In this document: one piece after another, positions 36,871 to 48,690 of the stretch
Layout: each line of letters begins with the position of its first letter
Position numbering within the stretch: the first letter of the stretch is position 1
Origin: Metallyticus violacea
Lineage: Eukaryota > Arthropoda > Insecta > Mantodea > Metallyticidae
Reading direction: 5' to 3'
Assembly (NCBI GenBank): GCA_030762175.1
Contig: CM060846.1
Span: forward strand, 182,130,541 to 182,194,540
DNA: 64,000 nucleotides
The notes under the pieces: generated by a model
The model's database searches: none
What the model was told of the DNA's origin: nothing
What the model saw: only the letters and a program-made list of their open reading frames with translations
Position numbers and translations under genes: made by a program

Positions 36871-37462
36871 GCCACGGGTTGATGAGGTCGTTAAGGCGCG
36901 GACTCGTGAACGGGAGATCTGAGGTTCAAATGACCGTCCCCCAGACTGAGGTTTTTTTCCAGGTTTTCCTCAGTCCTCATAAATGGCAAATGCCAGGTAG
37001 GTACTTGAAACTTAGGCTTGGAACCTTTCGTTCCTTAAAAAAACATCCTTTCCAAATTTACCATTTCATCTAATGTATCATCAGTATCCACCGCGTAGTC
37101 GGTCCTGGTGGTGTAGTGGTTACAATACTTGCCTCGTAAACCCAAGATCGCGGGTTCGAACCCGGCCAGGACCGATGGATTTTTTCGGGTGTAAAAATTT
37201 TAAGTATGCCTTCCTTTGGAAGGAAAGTAAAGCCGTGGGTCCCGTGTCGTACATTTACGGCACGAAAAAGAACCTCATGCACGAAAGGGAGGCTTCTGAG
37301 CAAAATTTGTCGGCAGTTTCACGCCCTGAGTTGAATGGGACGCTGATGACCCGAGATGTTAAAGAGCGTCCATAAATAAAATCAAAAATAAAAAAAAAAG
37401 TTTCCACCACCTGTGGTGCCTCAGTAGTAAAAACGGGTGTTAAACACTATTAAAAAAAAAAA
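36871..37462 (+). repeat. SINE2 copy split by a nested SINE1
   Basis: The plus-strand head starts CCACGGGTTGATGAGGTCG with box B near 36,922. The body runs to about 37,094 and resumes at 37,400 with TTTCCACCACCTGTGGTGCC, ending GTTAAACACTATTAAAA. The outer duplications are CCTGCAATACACCG (36,857-36,870) and CCTGCCATACACCG (37,463-37,476), with one mismatch. The 305-bp interruption is a SINE1. Confidence 0.88.
37095..37399 (+). repeat. SINE1 copy nested in SINE2
   Basis: Near-complete copy: head GTCGGTCCTGGTGGTGTAG at 37,098, box B GGTTCGAACCC near 37,154, conserved body and A-rich tail. Short duplications of the SINE2 host sequence flank it: GTATCCACCGC (37,084-37,094) and GTTTCCACCAC (37,400-37,410). 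Confidence 0.88.
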
Positions 37463-37639
37463 CCTGCCATACACCGGCTCAATATCTGTCTTACAGTTTG
37501 TTTTAAATTATTTCGGAGTCTGCTGCCTCATTGAAATTGGCATGATATACGCTACAAAATAAACGGAAAAATAATATGGTGTGTCTCAATAATACACGTC
37601 AACACTGGAAAAGACTGCTGCATTAAAATCGCAGTCTTA

Positions 37640-38520
37640 AACTGTTAGCAATAGGCTGAAATTGGCAAATATAGGCAGAACTTCTTTAAACCTAACGTGA
37701 AAACACTTATAATATGTAAAAATAGGCTAAATTATTTAGGAAACAGGTGGAAAATGCTAAAATACGGTGAATCAGAACACTAAATAGGCAAAAAATGGGT
37801 AGAATTGCTTACGAAACAGCAAGAAATCTGACAAATTAAGCAAAATGATAATCATTACAGAAGAAACAGTTTAAAATTGCTAAAATATGCATAGATAGTG
37901 GTCGTTTTAATAAATTGAAAAAAAGAAATGTATTGGCCAATATATGCTGTAAGGCAGAATTACGTTGCAAACGGTAGGGAATATCATGAATTAATCATAG
38001 GTACGCAGGAATTCTTTGCTACCTATAAGAAAAGGAAATAGGTAAATATATGGAGAATTTATTAGCAAACTGTTGAAAAATGCTAGCATAAACAAGTATA
38101 AGCAGAAGATTTCTTAAGAAACGTATGAAAAATGGCATTTTTAGTAAAAATAAACATAAAAACTGAAAAAACGGGCAAAAAGTGAAAATAGATAAATGTA
38201 GGCTCAGTTTGTGTCAAATCAAAAAAGCAAAAATAGGTAAAAATGGAATGAATTTCTAAGGGAACAGCATGAACTCTGATAAATTAAGTAAAAATAAGCA
38301 TAATTACCTAGGAAACGCTCTGAAATGCTAAAATAGGTAAACAATATTGATCGTTTTATATAAACTGTAAAAAAAATTGACTAAAATATTCTATTGAGAA
38401 TTTTGTTGGAAACGGTATCAAGCTTTATGAAATAATTACCTGTTTAAGAAATAGACGCAAAATGCTAAAATTGGCAAATAGAGTGTGAATTTGTTTAAAT
38501 CCAGAAACCAAAATATGGAA
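37640..38520. repeat. Degenerate AT-rich tandem repeat
   Basis: Recurrent phrases AAAATGCTAAAATAGG, AAATAGGCAAAAA, TTTAGGAAACAG and GTAGAATTTGTT-like runs recur irregularly about every 70-90 bp. The array is too decayed to give an exact unit. It sits in the centre of the large inverted repeat. Confidence 0.55.
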
Positions 38521-40225
38521 AGATAGGATGAATCTCAATGGATTCTCCCAAATCTTCACTTGGCATTGTAATTATATAATTAAACCATGTCAACAAAAAC
38601 TTTATGTTGGCATTAGACTGAATATAAATCCAGACAATAAGACCTCCAAAGCGACGGGCCAAACGTTTCCTCACTGTCATCTTGCGTATATGATAATGCA
38701 CATATCATTAGAAATAGCTCTCACATTAGGTATATTAATATATCGAAAAAGACAAAAAGTCCTACTTAATATAAATTAAACATACATTTACTGTAATTAA
38801 ACCATAATTTACCCCGTGAACAAAAATGGCATGAAATAGCCCTTTTTATTTCCCATTTTCAAGTAAACATCAAACCTTGCAGCTTGCAACATATTACTCT
38901 TTAGAAAAATATGAATGGAGTATAAAATATGTAAAACAATTCTTGGATATAAGAAAACATTATAACATAGAACAGTGTGTCTTTACATCACATAAACTGA
39001 CAGCAGACGTATACATGTTCTTATTTGTTTGTGAAGTGAAACAAAAACGGAAATAATTTCACTCGGCAGTACACCATTTACATATTTGTCTTAAAGTTTT
39101 TTTTCGGAGTGTGCGTATACCTCCAATTATATATAGGTCTGTCAAAATAAAACAATGAATAAAAAATTGCGTTTTACCCTATTTTAGTACCATTTAGTAC
39201 TTTTTTATTCTAATATGCCAAAGAAAATTTTACAATTGTAACGCTTTCACGTTGGATACAGTAAATAAAAGGCTCTACACCATTGAAATTAACATAAGAT
39301 ACACTACGGGGAAATCATAAAGAGCTACTTCTTAGTTTTGCAAAAAGAATATTTTCACTCTTAAAAAGTATGATATAGCCTTCGACGTGGGTGTGTGCTC
39401 GGGAGAAGGTTGTGATTTTTTTTATTTATGGACGCTCTTTAGCATCTCAGGTCATCAGCGTAGAAGGTTATGAGTACGCGGGGTAGGATCGAGGTATGAT
39501 TCGGACCACGACCCACGTAAATTAAGTAAAAGAACAGAACAAACTTAATGGTCACGTTTTGAGTCACACCTCAGGTTGTACGCAGATTTCGAAATAATTA
39601 AACAAACTTTACAACATATATTGGTTACTTCTGGGCTAAATATTTTCGTATCGATGAGGTGGGAGAGGATGGTAGAGAGGAATAAAAATAAGTAAAATGG
39701 AAATACGACACAAAATAAGACTATTTCAAAACTACACATAAACATATTTTTATAAATGGAATAATATAAGTAAGAATGTAGGGGCACAATAACCCTAATG
39801 GTTGTTACAACTACGAGGTGCGCCACGAGGTTCGTTTTCTCTACTGCGCATGCTCATTGGTCCCGCCCGTTGGCCCTACGCCTTAAGCAAAAAGAAAGAA
39901 CGGAGTGATGGGGTGGGGCAATTCATTAGCAGGTAAAAGGTATCCCATAAGAAATTCCTGCCCCAAGGTAAAAATTGTAATATACCACTAATAGGTAATA
40001 GGAAAAAAAGCTTTTACCCTTACATTTCCTTGTTCAGGCTGGCCTACCCTCCATGGCGCCAGAGCAGGTACACAGCCGCGTGACTTTCTGCTGTTGGATA
40101 CACATACTCAATAGACAACTGGAAGCCGAGCTATAATCAACTTTACGTCAGCTTGTTTGAGCTATGTCATAAATACTATTTTATATTTTACGCATATTTT
40201 CTACCTCCATCCACCCCAAAATATT
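38521..40225. other. Central part of the large inverted repeat, non-coding
   Basis: No coding region is recognised. A segment near 39,061-39,320 (TACACCATTTACATATTTGTCTTA, then CGGAGT, then CATTGAAATTAACATAAGATACAC) resembles 37,470-37,560 (CGGAGTCTG, CATTGAAATTGGCATGATATACGC), which suggests an old direct duplication within the centre. Confidence 0.45.
39416..39461 (-). repeat. Severely 5'-truncated SINE1 fragment with TSD
   Basis: Only the last 46 bp of SINE1 are present (TTTATGGACGCTCTTTAGC onward on the plus strand). Flanking duplications AGAAGGTTGTGA (39,404-39,415) and AGAAGGTTATGA (39,462-39,473) show that it inserted in this short form. Confidence 0.85.
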
Positions 40226-40269
40226 GAAAATTAACAAACATTTAATCACTTTAGCATTTTGCTTGCAAC

Positions 40270-40760
40270 ATAACAGAAGTATGTCCCAGCGACGGCCTAC
40301 AAAATTATTTCTTCGCGCAACATTATTTATTTTTACGAAGTTAAATAGGTTTTTGTTTTGTTTTTAACAATCGTCCTTAAAAGTCAATGACGGTATGAAG
40401 ATATATTTATTGCAACATAACTTACTTCACTTGCAACATTTCATAATTTTGTTACATAATTTACCTTTTTGCAATATATCTTTCTTTTATGCAACATGAC
40501 TTACTTTTTGCAGTCTAACCTTTATCGAACATAACATTTTTTGCTGCATAACTTACTTTTTGCAACATAGCAACCTATTTGGAACATAACGTACTTTTTT
40601 CTAGCATAACTTACTTTTTGTAATAATATAACTTACCTTTTGCAACATAATTTTTATGGTAACATAACTTACTTATTTGCAATATAACTTACATTTTTGC
40701 AGAGAAACTAATTTTGTCAACATTTTAATTTATAAATAGTCAACCGCTAGGTGAAAATAT
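40270..40760. repeat. Degenerate TTTTTGCAACATAACTTAC minisatellite
   Basis: Around 20 imperfect units of roughly 18-22 bp ending in AACATAACTTAC, which is the reverse complement of the GTAAGTTATGTTGCAAAAA units of the left arm. Confidence 0.8.
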
Positions 40761-41361
40761 TCTTGATTACAACATAACTTCATTTTATCCAGTTTAACTA
40801 CGTTTTCGTAAACAGATTATTTTTTATTTATCCACATGTTAATCGGTGATATTCAGTAATACACGATCGTGTCTATTCATCCTCTATTTCCACCATTACA
40901 TAGATAAGCGTTGTACTTTATTTCCATAAGTAACTGTATAAGTCCATATAGGTTTGCGACACTGTGTTGCCAGAACATCTGTGTGGGTTACCCCTACCCT
41001 GGTGATGTCACCAGTTTGGTTTTGTGCAGGTTCAGGTAGGTTTGCAACAGCGCTAGAACAATTGGAAGTACCCCTCCCTCTGATGACGTCACCAGCAGTT
41101 CCAGGTAGATTTTTAGCCTTCTCTCTTGCAAAGAATTTACGTTAGACGCGGGGCTGAAAGTACTCGACAGCTGCATTGCTGCTGCTGCTGCTGCTGCAGC
41201 TAAGTACCGAAGTGCCCCGCAGCTAGCAAGAAGCGAGCAATAGACTAGAGAGCGGAAGTTATCCACGCGTACTTTACTTTGTAAATATAAATGAATAGGG
41301 ACAGGTAAACCACTGTAATGAGGGCATCATTGGGCGAATGAAATATTGTAAAGATAGAAAA

Positions 41362-41392
41362 TGTGCTGTTATTCCACTTTGCAACAATTCAC

Positions 41393-41447
<55 letters not shown>

Positions 41448-41670
41448 CAAAAACTTAATGTGTCGGCTAACCTCCTAGAAACCGGTGGACCCAGTATTTT
41501 AATGAAGAAAACATTTTAATTGTGACAAACCATTGCTAGGTAGGTGAATTAATGTAACGGTGGGGAATGTGCTCTTATTCCATTTCGCAACTAATTTATA
41601 TATACACACACTAACCTAATCTGTCGGCTAATCTCGGGCAAATCCTAGAAACCGGTGCACATAGTGGTTT
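41362..41670. repeat. Two diverged direct repeats, spacing about 205 bp, with (CA)n
   Basis: Both copies carry ATGTGCT-TTATTCCA, then an AC-rich run (a (CA)n tract at 41,391-41,433 in the first), TGTCGGCTAA and CCTAGAAACCGGTG. They lie in the right-arm segment that the left arm lacks. Confidence 0.7.
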
Positions 41671-42418
41671 AGCTAGTAAACCATTGCAATTATGGCAACC
41701 TGCTTTACTTCGAATTTGCAAATAATTCAAAGAGTGAATCATTGTAATTGTGGCAAATTTATTTAACTCCAACAAAAAAAAAAAGCATAGCGTGGTAGTA
41801 TTCCAACCCACTATTCTATCTTTACATTTACAGCATGATACTTTAACTGCCTGCGGTATTATACCGTTTATAGTGAAGCGCTTTTATCTAGTTAATAGCT
41901 GTGCCATTCACTACCTTCGGCTCTCTCCGCTGTCGCTCACTTATGGTTAGCAGCTCGGGCACTAGGGCACTTAGAGCCAGCAGCAGCTGCAGCAGTTGAA
42001 TGTTTTCAGCCCGGCGGTTAATGTCAAGTCTCGCAAGGAACCAATGCTGAGAAACTTGCGCAGCAGGCAGCATGATCCACAACGATAAATGCCAAATTAC
42101 TAAAGTGTCACACAACTCTCATTTTGTTTCCGTATCTACGGTTCTGCGTAGCGTACCTTACGTCCAGCTAAGCGCCCGGACCACCACCTCATTTAAAGTA
42201 TGTCATGATATTATTATTAAATATTAGTTTCTGTTTATAAATTCTTATTCATCGTAACAGGTTATTTGCAGAAAAATAATTTTCCACTGATATCTACCAA
42301 AAATATTGTTTATAAAGTAAATGAACAAATATTTCCACAATTTAGCATTTTGCTTGTAGCTTTTATCGCCATCATCATTATCATCATGCTCACCATGCTC
42401 ACCATATTAACCATCATC

Positions 42419-42419
42419 C

Positions 42420-42484
<65 letters not shown>

Positions 42485-42519
42485 AATAATATTATTATTA
42501 TATTGTTATTATTTTATTA

Positions 42520-42559
<40 letters not shown>
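42419..42559. repeat. (ATT)n microsatellite inside the right arm
   Basis: ATT triplets with a short AATAATAAT switch and a few interruptions near 42,480-42,525. This is the counterpart of (AAT)n at 34,146-34,220. Confidence 0.95.
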
Positions 42560-42560
<1 letters not shown>

Positions 42561-43262
42561 TCAATGTGAGATTTACTTTACATTTGTTTATACCATCGTT
42601 AATATATTTTACAATTACGCTCCAATAACATGTCTACCTCCTCACATTTTTACTTGTCACTAAGAATTCCACCATTTTGGGTATTTATATATATAATCAA
42701 TAAAACAATGGACACTACTTAACCATTCATAGTAATGATAAATGACCCTGAAAGTATGCTTCTACTATCCTTGTCCCTGAAAGTATGGTGGCCCATGAAT
42801 TTGTACTCAATCCTAAAAGTATGCTTGCCATCGAATGTATACTCACCGCTGAAAGCATGCTTGCCACTAAACGCATGGTTGCCGATGAAAATGCGCCTGC
42901 CCATGAAAGTACACTTGCCCTTGAAAGCGTGCTTGGATATACGTATTATCCATAAAAAGTATACTCACCTCCTGAAAGTTTGCTTCCATCAAATGTATAC
43001 CCATGAAATATCTCCCCTGAAAGTATGCCAGTCACACAAATTTGAATTAATATTTTGTATAATCAATAAAATAAAGTTGCTTCTTATCTGATCTTTGTTG
43101 CGGGTTACCTACCAAGGTCGATAAGGAAGAAAATTCACTCCATTTTGTAATGAATATTTTTGTTAAGTTATATGTATAAAATTCCCACCATTTTGTATAA
43201 TTATATGTATAAATGCTAATCATGTGGTATAACTATATGTAAATCCAATAAACTAATATCTG

Positions 43263-43535
43263 GCTGTTACTGGTTGCTGTGTGCGAGGCCACTGGTGGTG
43301 CTAACCCATTGGTGGTGATAGCCGCAGAAGCTGGTAAGTCTGCTGGGAAGGGCATACACTTTCGCGGGTATCAATAGAGATGAAGTTTGATAAAATAAGA
43401 TAACCATAATTGCTTATACAGTCTTTAACATTATCTGTCTAGCTGATTGAATTATTTTAGACTAAGAGTGTAATAAATTAATTGAACATTGCTAGGTATG
43501 TTGGAATGAACCTAAAATTAATATTGTTGCCCATT

Positions 43536-43572
<37 letters not shown>

Positions 43573-44630
43573 CTTTCTTACATAATTACTTTTACTTTAT
43601 ATTAAATTTACAATCGTGTAATATTTTATTATTAAAATCTGTTTATGTAAAAATGATTCATTCTTAGCTATATATCCTATACTTGCATTATTTCTTTTTA
43701 TGGTGCATTCATGTACATTTTTACGTGATTTATTTAAATTCTACACCTTTACAATTTATTTTATAGTGTATAAGTAACATCAATTATATTACTTATTACA
43801 TGTACATATATGCAAATATTGCAGTTTTATTAGTCTATACTAGTCGCAAAATTTACTAGATATTACTACAACTTTTATTTTTTCCATTTTGCTTTTATCT
43901 ATAGTACACTTTTATCCACTGCTATTTACAGATTGGATAAGAATCTATTTCCTTCTTTTTTGTTTAATAGAGGCATATATTACGTAAATATTCTTTATTT
44001 AGTAGCTCCACACACACACACGCACCTTGTATTATGTCAATCTTGAAGTGATGAAAGAAGCCGTATGATTTGCAAAGTTGTAGTCACTTGTATTTTCTGT
44101 TTTAATTTATCTTTGGTACTTGGGAAGAAGCATTTTGTTAAAGATACCTCGGAAGCCCATTCCCATTCTCTTTCGCATTTTTATTCGTTTGTATCCAGTT
44201 GATTCCTTACAGCACTAATCGGGATCTGATAACTAATCTTATCTTATAGCTGCCTGCTTCTCCAGACGACCTGCTAGTTCGTTGCCCAAGTTCCTATGTG
44301 AGTCTTGACCTAACTGAACCTCGATATTTATTTATCTTCCTCCACTGATTTCAGTTTCTTCCTGGTTCCTACAATTAAGAAGTTATGGTATTTAGGGTAT
44401 TTATTTTAATGTTTCTGCCTGTATGCATTGCGACACCTCTTTTGTTTATCGGTACTTCTCTAATGTTTAATCCTATGAAACTTTCCAATACTATCATTAT
44501 AGCAATTTTCTCATTTTGGCCATTATAGCATTATCCATTCAACTTCAATTCTAATTCGTATGTCTAAATAAAATTATCATATATAATAACTCTCGACCCT
44601 ACAACATTTTCACCTTTCCCACTGTCTGTC
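43263..44630. other. Intergenic sequence with an (AT)n tract
   Basis: No gene is recognised. A TA dinucleotide run of about 30 bp lies near 43,540-43,570. Confidence 0.5.
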
Positions 44631-44926
44631 GTCGGTCCTGGTGGTGTAGTGGTTACCATACTTGCCTCCTATACCCAAAACGCGGGTTCGAACCCGGCCA
44701 GGACCGATGGATTTTTTTCGGGCGTAAAAATCCTAAGTATGGCTTCCTTCGGAAGGGAAGTAAAGCCGTGGGTCCCGTGTCGTACATTTGCGGCACGAAA
44801 AAGAACCTCAAGCCTGAAAGAGACGCCTCTGAGCAAAATTTGTCGGCCGTTTCACGCCCTGAGTTGAATGGGACGCTGATGACCTGAGCTGTTAAAGAGC
44901 GTCCTTAAATCAATCAATCAATCAAT
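44631..44926 (+). repeat. SINE1 copy, near full length, (AATC)n tail
   Basis: Complete order from GTCGGTCCTGGTGGTGTAG through box B (GGTTCGAACCC near 44,686) and the conserved body to GAGCGTCCTTAAAT, ending in an AATC-repeat tail. This copy reads TGACCTGAGCTGTTAAAGAG, and its tail differs from the A-rich tails of the copies at 37.1 and 45.8 kb. Target-site duplications are not clear. Confidence 0.88.
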
Positions 44927-45763
44927 CCTCTGTGTGTGTTTCATACTTTCTTTTGTTTCAATGATTACGACCAAGTCAGCTGGGTTTATCTGCATGCTCG
45001 ACATTTTGGGCTATATTTTGGGCTTCATATACAGTACGAATAACCTAAACCTGTCACCCCAAATATTTTTGAACAAAAATTACTATTGATGACTATTTTT
45101 ACCATTCAATTTCAGACAACGATTCATCAATACACACCATACAATTCTTCCAACAATTGGAGTTCTGATTTCTAACAAAACATTATATTTCTTAAAATAT
45201 AACTATTTCTATTAACCTCATCAAAATTAAACCAGATGAGCTTGGAATGTCAATGGGATTTTTCACTGTTCTAGGCTAAGTAGATACGAGATATATTCAT
45301 ATGTATCCCTTGGGATTTCAGACTATTTATTAGAGAATCCAAGTGATCGTTAGGCAAAAACAACATGTTCCACAATTGTTAGATAAAAATGATACATGTC
45401 TGCCCCCCATTTGTCTACAATTTGGGCAAATTATCAACAGTATGTTTCAGTTTTCCTGGATGAGTCTAAAATCTCGAGTCAGTCATATGAAAATAAAGTT
45501 TCTACCCCATTTAACTGTTTAGGTACCAGAATGAAATTGTGCCGCATATTCCTGCATACCGCGACTGAATGTATATTTTTGTGTATACATTTAGTTTCCT
45601 TTACATGGAATACAGTGAGATGTACCTATCAACAAGTCGTGATATGGTACATTGGTACACAAATAAGACATGTTGGATGTGCTAGAAAACACTGTTTTGT
45701 ATACTAATGCAGAAAAAGCCGATATAATTCCAGTGTATGCAAATGTAGTAAAAATACCATGTC
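44927..45763. other. Intergenic sequence
   Basis: No supported feature. Confidence 0.5.
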
Positions 45764-45775
45764 ATCTTGTACTGT

Positions 45776-46075
45776 GTCGGTCCTGGTGGTGTAGTGGTTA
45801 CCATACTTGCCTCCTACTCCCAAAACGCGGGTTCGAACCCGGCCAGGATCGATGGATTTTTTCGGGGCGTAAAAATCCTAAGTATGACTTCCTTCGGAAG
45901 GGAAGTAAAGCCGTGGGTCCCGTGTCGTACATTTACGGCACGAAAAAGAACCTCAAGCCTGAAAGAGAGGCCTCTGAGCAAAATTTGTCGGCCGTTTCAC
46001 GCCCTGAGTTGAATGGGACGCTGATGACCTGAGCTGTTAAAGAGCGTCCGTAAATAAATTAATAAAAAAAAAAAA
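45776..46075 (+). repeat. SINE1 copy, full length with perfect 12-bp TSD
   Basis: A 300-bp reference copy for this family. The tRNA-like head (GTCGGTCCTGGTGGTGTAG; box B GGTTCGAACCC near 45,832) is complementary end to end (GGTCCTGG against CCAGGATC), as in an acceptor stem. A conserved body and an A-rich tail follow. Identical ATCTTGTACTGT duplications lie at 45,764-45,775 and 46,076-46,087. Box A and box B imply pol III transcription. The body contains frames (45,767-46,012) that are not genes. Confidence 0.92.
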
Positions 46076-46087
46076 ATCTTGTACTGT

Positions 46088-48690
46088 TTACCCTGGGAGG
46101 TATCCAGACAAACAACGGATATAAACTGCAACATTCTGTTGATAATTTCATTAAATTTTAGACAAAACAAGTACAGACCTAAATGTTTTGCCTAAAAATC
46201 GGGAAAATGTACTTTTTTTTTTTTTTTTTTTGCCTAATGATCTTGGGAATTCAGCAAAAAGTACTGCAAGCCGAAACCCTACATATAATGGAAATCTCGT
46301 AATCTATTTAGCCTAGAATCGTATGAAAACGTAATTGACAATGAAATTGAATAAACTAAATCAACAATCAACAAAATCATTATAAATATATATTTATTCG
46401 ATAATTTTTAATTAGATAAATGCTATAGAATTCGTTAATTACAGCGTCAGAAAACGTGAAAATATAGTCATGTATGACTTCGATTGAAAAGTAATTAGAT
46501 ACATATTAGGAATTCTACATTTAACTGAAGACAGTTCCCACTATCAGCAAATTAAACCTGAGCTAAAAGGAAATATAGAGTAGAAGTGGGGTAACGCATC
46601 ATTGAAAAAGTGAAAAAACATGGAAAATGTGAGAAAAAGATTACAGAACCGAAAGCTCTTCGAAAACGACGGAGCATTATCACCTGGAGTAGTATATATA
46701 TCATAAAAATGAAATAGTTTAGAGCTGAGCTAAGGACAGATATTTTATCTCGATAAATCTTGCATAGACACAATTTGACTTTCCAAAATTGCTGGCAATA
46801 AGAAAATGGTCTAATAGGCATTATAATTGGAAACAATTTCAAGAGAGTTTCTGTTTGATGCCCAAATCAGTTCCAGTGCATTACATTAGCACATGTAAGA
46901 CGGACAGCGAAGAGAAATGTGCCCGTACTGGTTTAGAAGCTCGTCTACTCCTTAACAAACGAAATATTTTCAGTTAAGTAAAGTAGAAGATTCGCTGCAC
47001 ATAAAAAAATAGTAGTAACTTATACCAATCAGATGGAAACGAACACAAAGAACATGTAGAGTAGCAAACTCCAAAAATTAACTAGTTCAAGAAGAAGAAT
47101 ATCAATGAGATAACGTGAATGAAATAGAGAGGTGCAACGAAAAATAATAAATGTGTAATAAGGCTTACACTAATCAAATTATTGTATATAGAAATACATT
47201 ATAACATTAATTTAAGACTTGGGAGAGTGCAGATAATATTACAGAAGTGATCTTGTCTCTGAGCTTGTTTCAGCAGCAGAAAAGGGCAGAGCATCAAAAA
47301 GAGCTAATATGATAAATATGATGAATAGTATGGTGAGCAAAACGGTAGGGAAAACTTGACATTGAAAGCCATCTATGGTTATTAAACCTATGGAAAACCT
47401 CTGTAGAAATTAATCCAATCTATATATTTTGCATTATTAGCAATTATCTTATATATAGTCTTTGGAAGCGCATTTTACCAAAGAGTATATTTTAAAACAA
47501 AGATGGAGGCTCTTCGGGCTTCCTTAGGTGGAACTTGACGTGATATTGAAGCAGGTTTTGAAGTTCGGGCGTAGACAAGGGTATGATGCAGGGTCCAAAC
47601 GCGGATCCTTGGGTAAATTACATAAAATATACTGTGAAGTTTTAGAAAAGACTTAAAGCTTAGACGAGATATCCTTTGAAGAAAAGTTTACCTGGCAGAA
47701 TTGTATTGTAGCATTCCTTAGGGATAACCTTCACATGCTCGGTGCCAAGGAAGTAAGAAGTAAAGAAATTAAATATATTTTTGTTTGTAGGTTTAACACC
47801 TCTCTACACAAAACTCTTTATGGACCAGAATAATGAATGTACGTGATAAAGGCAAAGAATATCCAGCATCAAAATGTTTAGTAATCAATAAGTTAAAAAT
47901 GTATTTATTCAATGAGTTTATTCCTCAAATGGACAAAGAGAAAGGAATAGATCTTTGGATGAAGAGATTGTTGCAAGTTCGTAGATTTAATAAGCACAGA
48001 CGTTAAAAATGTTGTCAATAAGACTAATATCTACATCCAAGAAGGTAAATGAAATAGGCTCAATAGTAAAGGAAATGATCACAGAGAAATTGAAATTTAG
48101 TATCAATGTAATAGTTTAGAGAACATATACCATGTGTCCAGATTATAAAAATGTTACCGATGCACCTAAGCTACAATAAAGGAACACAAGGCTCATATTG
48201 TAAAATTGTTCTTCGATGCGAACTATGAAAGTCTAATACACATAGCTGTAATTAATGTTTAGTTGTAAATAGTATTTGTCTGCGAACTTAAAAGCTTTCA
48301 AGAACTATTTTCATAAGCTGACAAATAAAATAAATTGACATGTGTGTGGAAGTGGACGATTATCTAAAAAAGTTTCATTGCTATTGTGCCCTTATTATGG
48401 AACTACGAAGTAATAGACATTTCAATACTGAATTCACGTGGAGTCTTCGGCCAAAGAGTCATAGTAATTATTATTATGAAGTTGCTGGTAAGCTACTGGG
48501 AGATAAGCATCACCATCAAAAATAACAATAGATGAGTCCTTATCATATATATATATATATTGTGCATAAGAGATTATTGTCTGCACGGAGTTTATCCTGG
48601 AATTTTAAGTAGGCCATTAACATAGAGTTGCTGCCTTCCTGCCTTCAATTACGCGCTGAATCAAATGAGTAGATGATAAGTAAGTATTAT
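46088..48690. other. Long AT-rich intergenic stretch
   Basis: No recognised gene or SINE. A run of 19 T lies at 46,213-46,231 and a short (AT)n run near 48,546-48,560. Lysine- and glutamate-rich short frames occur at 46.6-47.3 and 47.8-48.1 kb, but no family motif can be read. Confidence 0.45.

Larger units (their letters stand above)
40226..43262 (-). repeat. Right arm of the large inverted repeat
   Basis: Read on the minus strand from 43,262 inward, it has the same block order as the left arm. The 149-bp-repeat-like sequence with TAATCAATAAAATAAA is at 43,030-43,260, the TGAAAGTATGCTTGCC minisatellite at 42,740-43,025, the ATACCATCGTTAATATA block at 42,565-42,720, (ATT)n at 42,419-42,559, the AATTTAGCATTTTGCTTG block near 42,340, the GC-richer block (42,050-42,190 and 40,880-41,130) and TTTTTGCAACATAA repeats at 40,270-40,760. 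By eye, aligned stretches are about 75-85% identical to the left arm. An extra segment of about 900 bp (41,140-42,040) has no left counterpart. Confidence 0.8.

Noticed and set aside
42266..42628. 120-residue frame rich in Ile and Tyr
   Set aside because: It is the ATT microsatellite and its flanks translated; no domain is present.
44640..44712. tRNA-like sequences with box A and box B (here and at about 5.51, 37.10, 45.78, 48.93 and 49.78 kb)
   Set aside because: Each is followed by the same SINE1 body and tail and flanked by target duplications, so these are SINE heads and not tRNA genes.
45670..46032. 120-residue frame on the plus strand
   Set aside because: It is the body of a SINE1 read through; the same peptide recurs in other SINE1 copies at 37.1, 44.6 and 49.7 kb.
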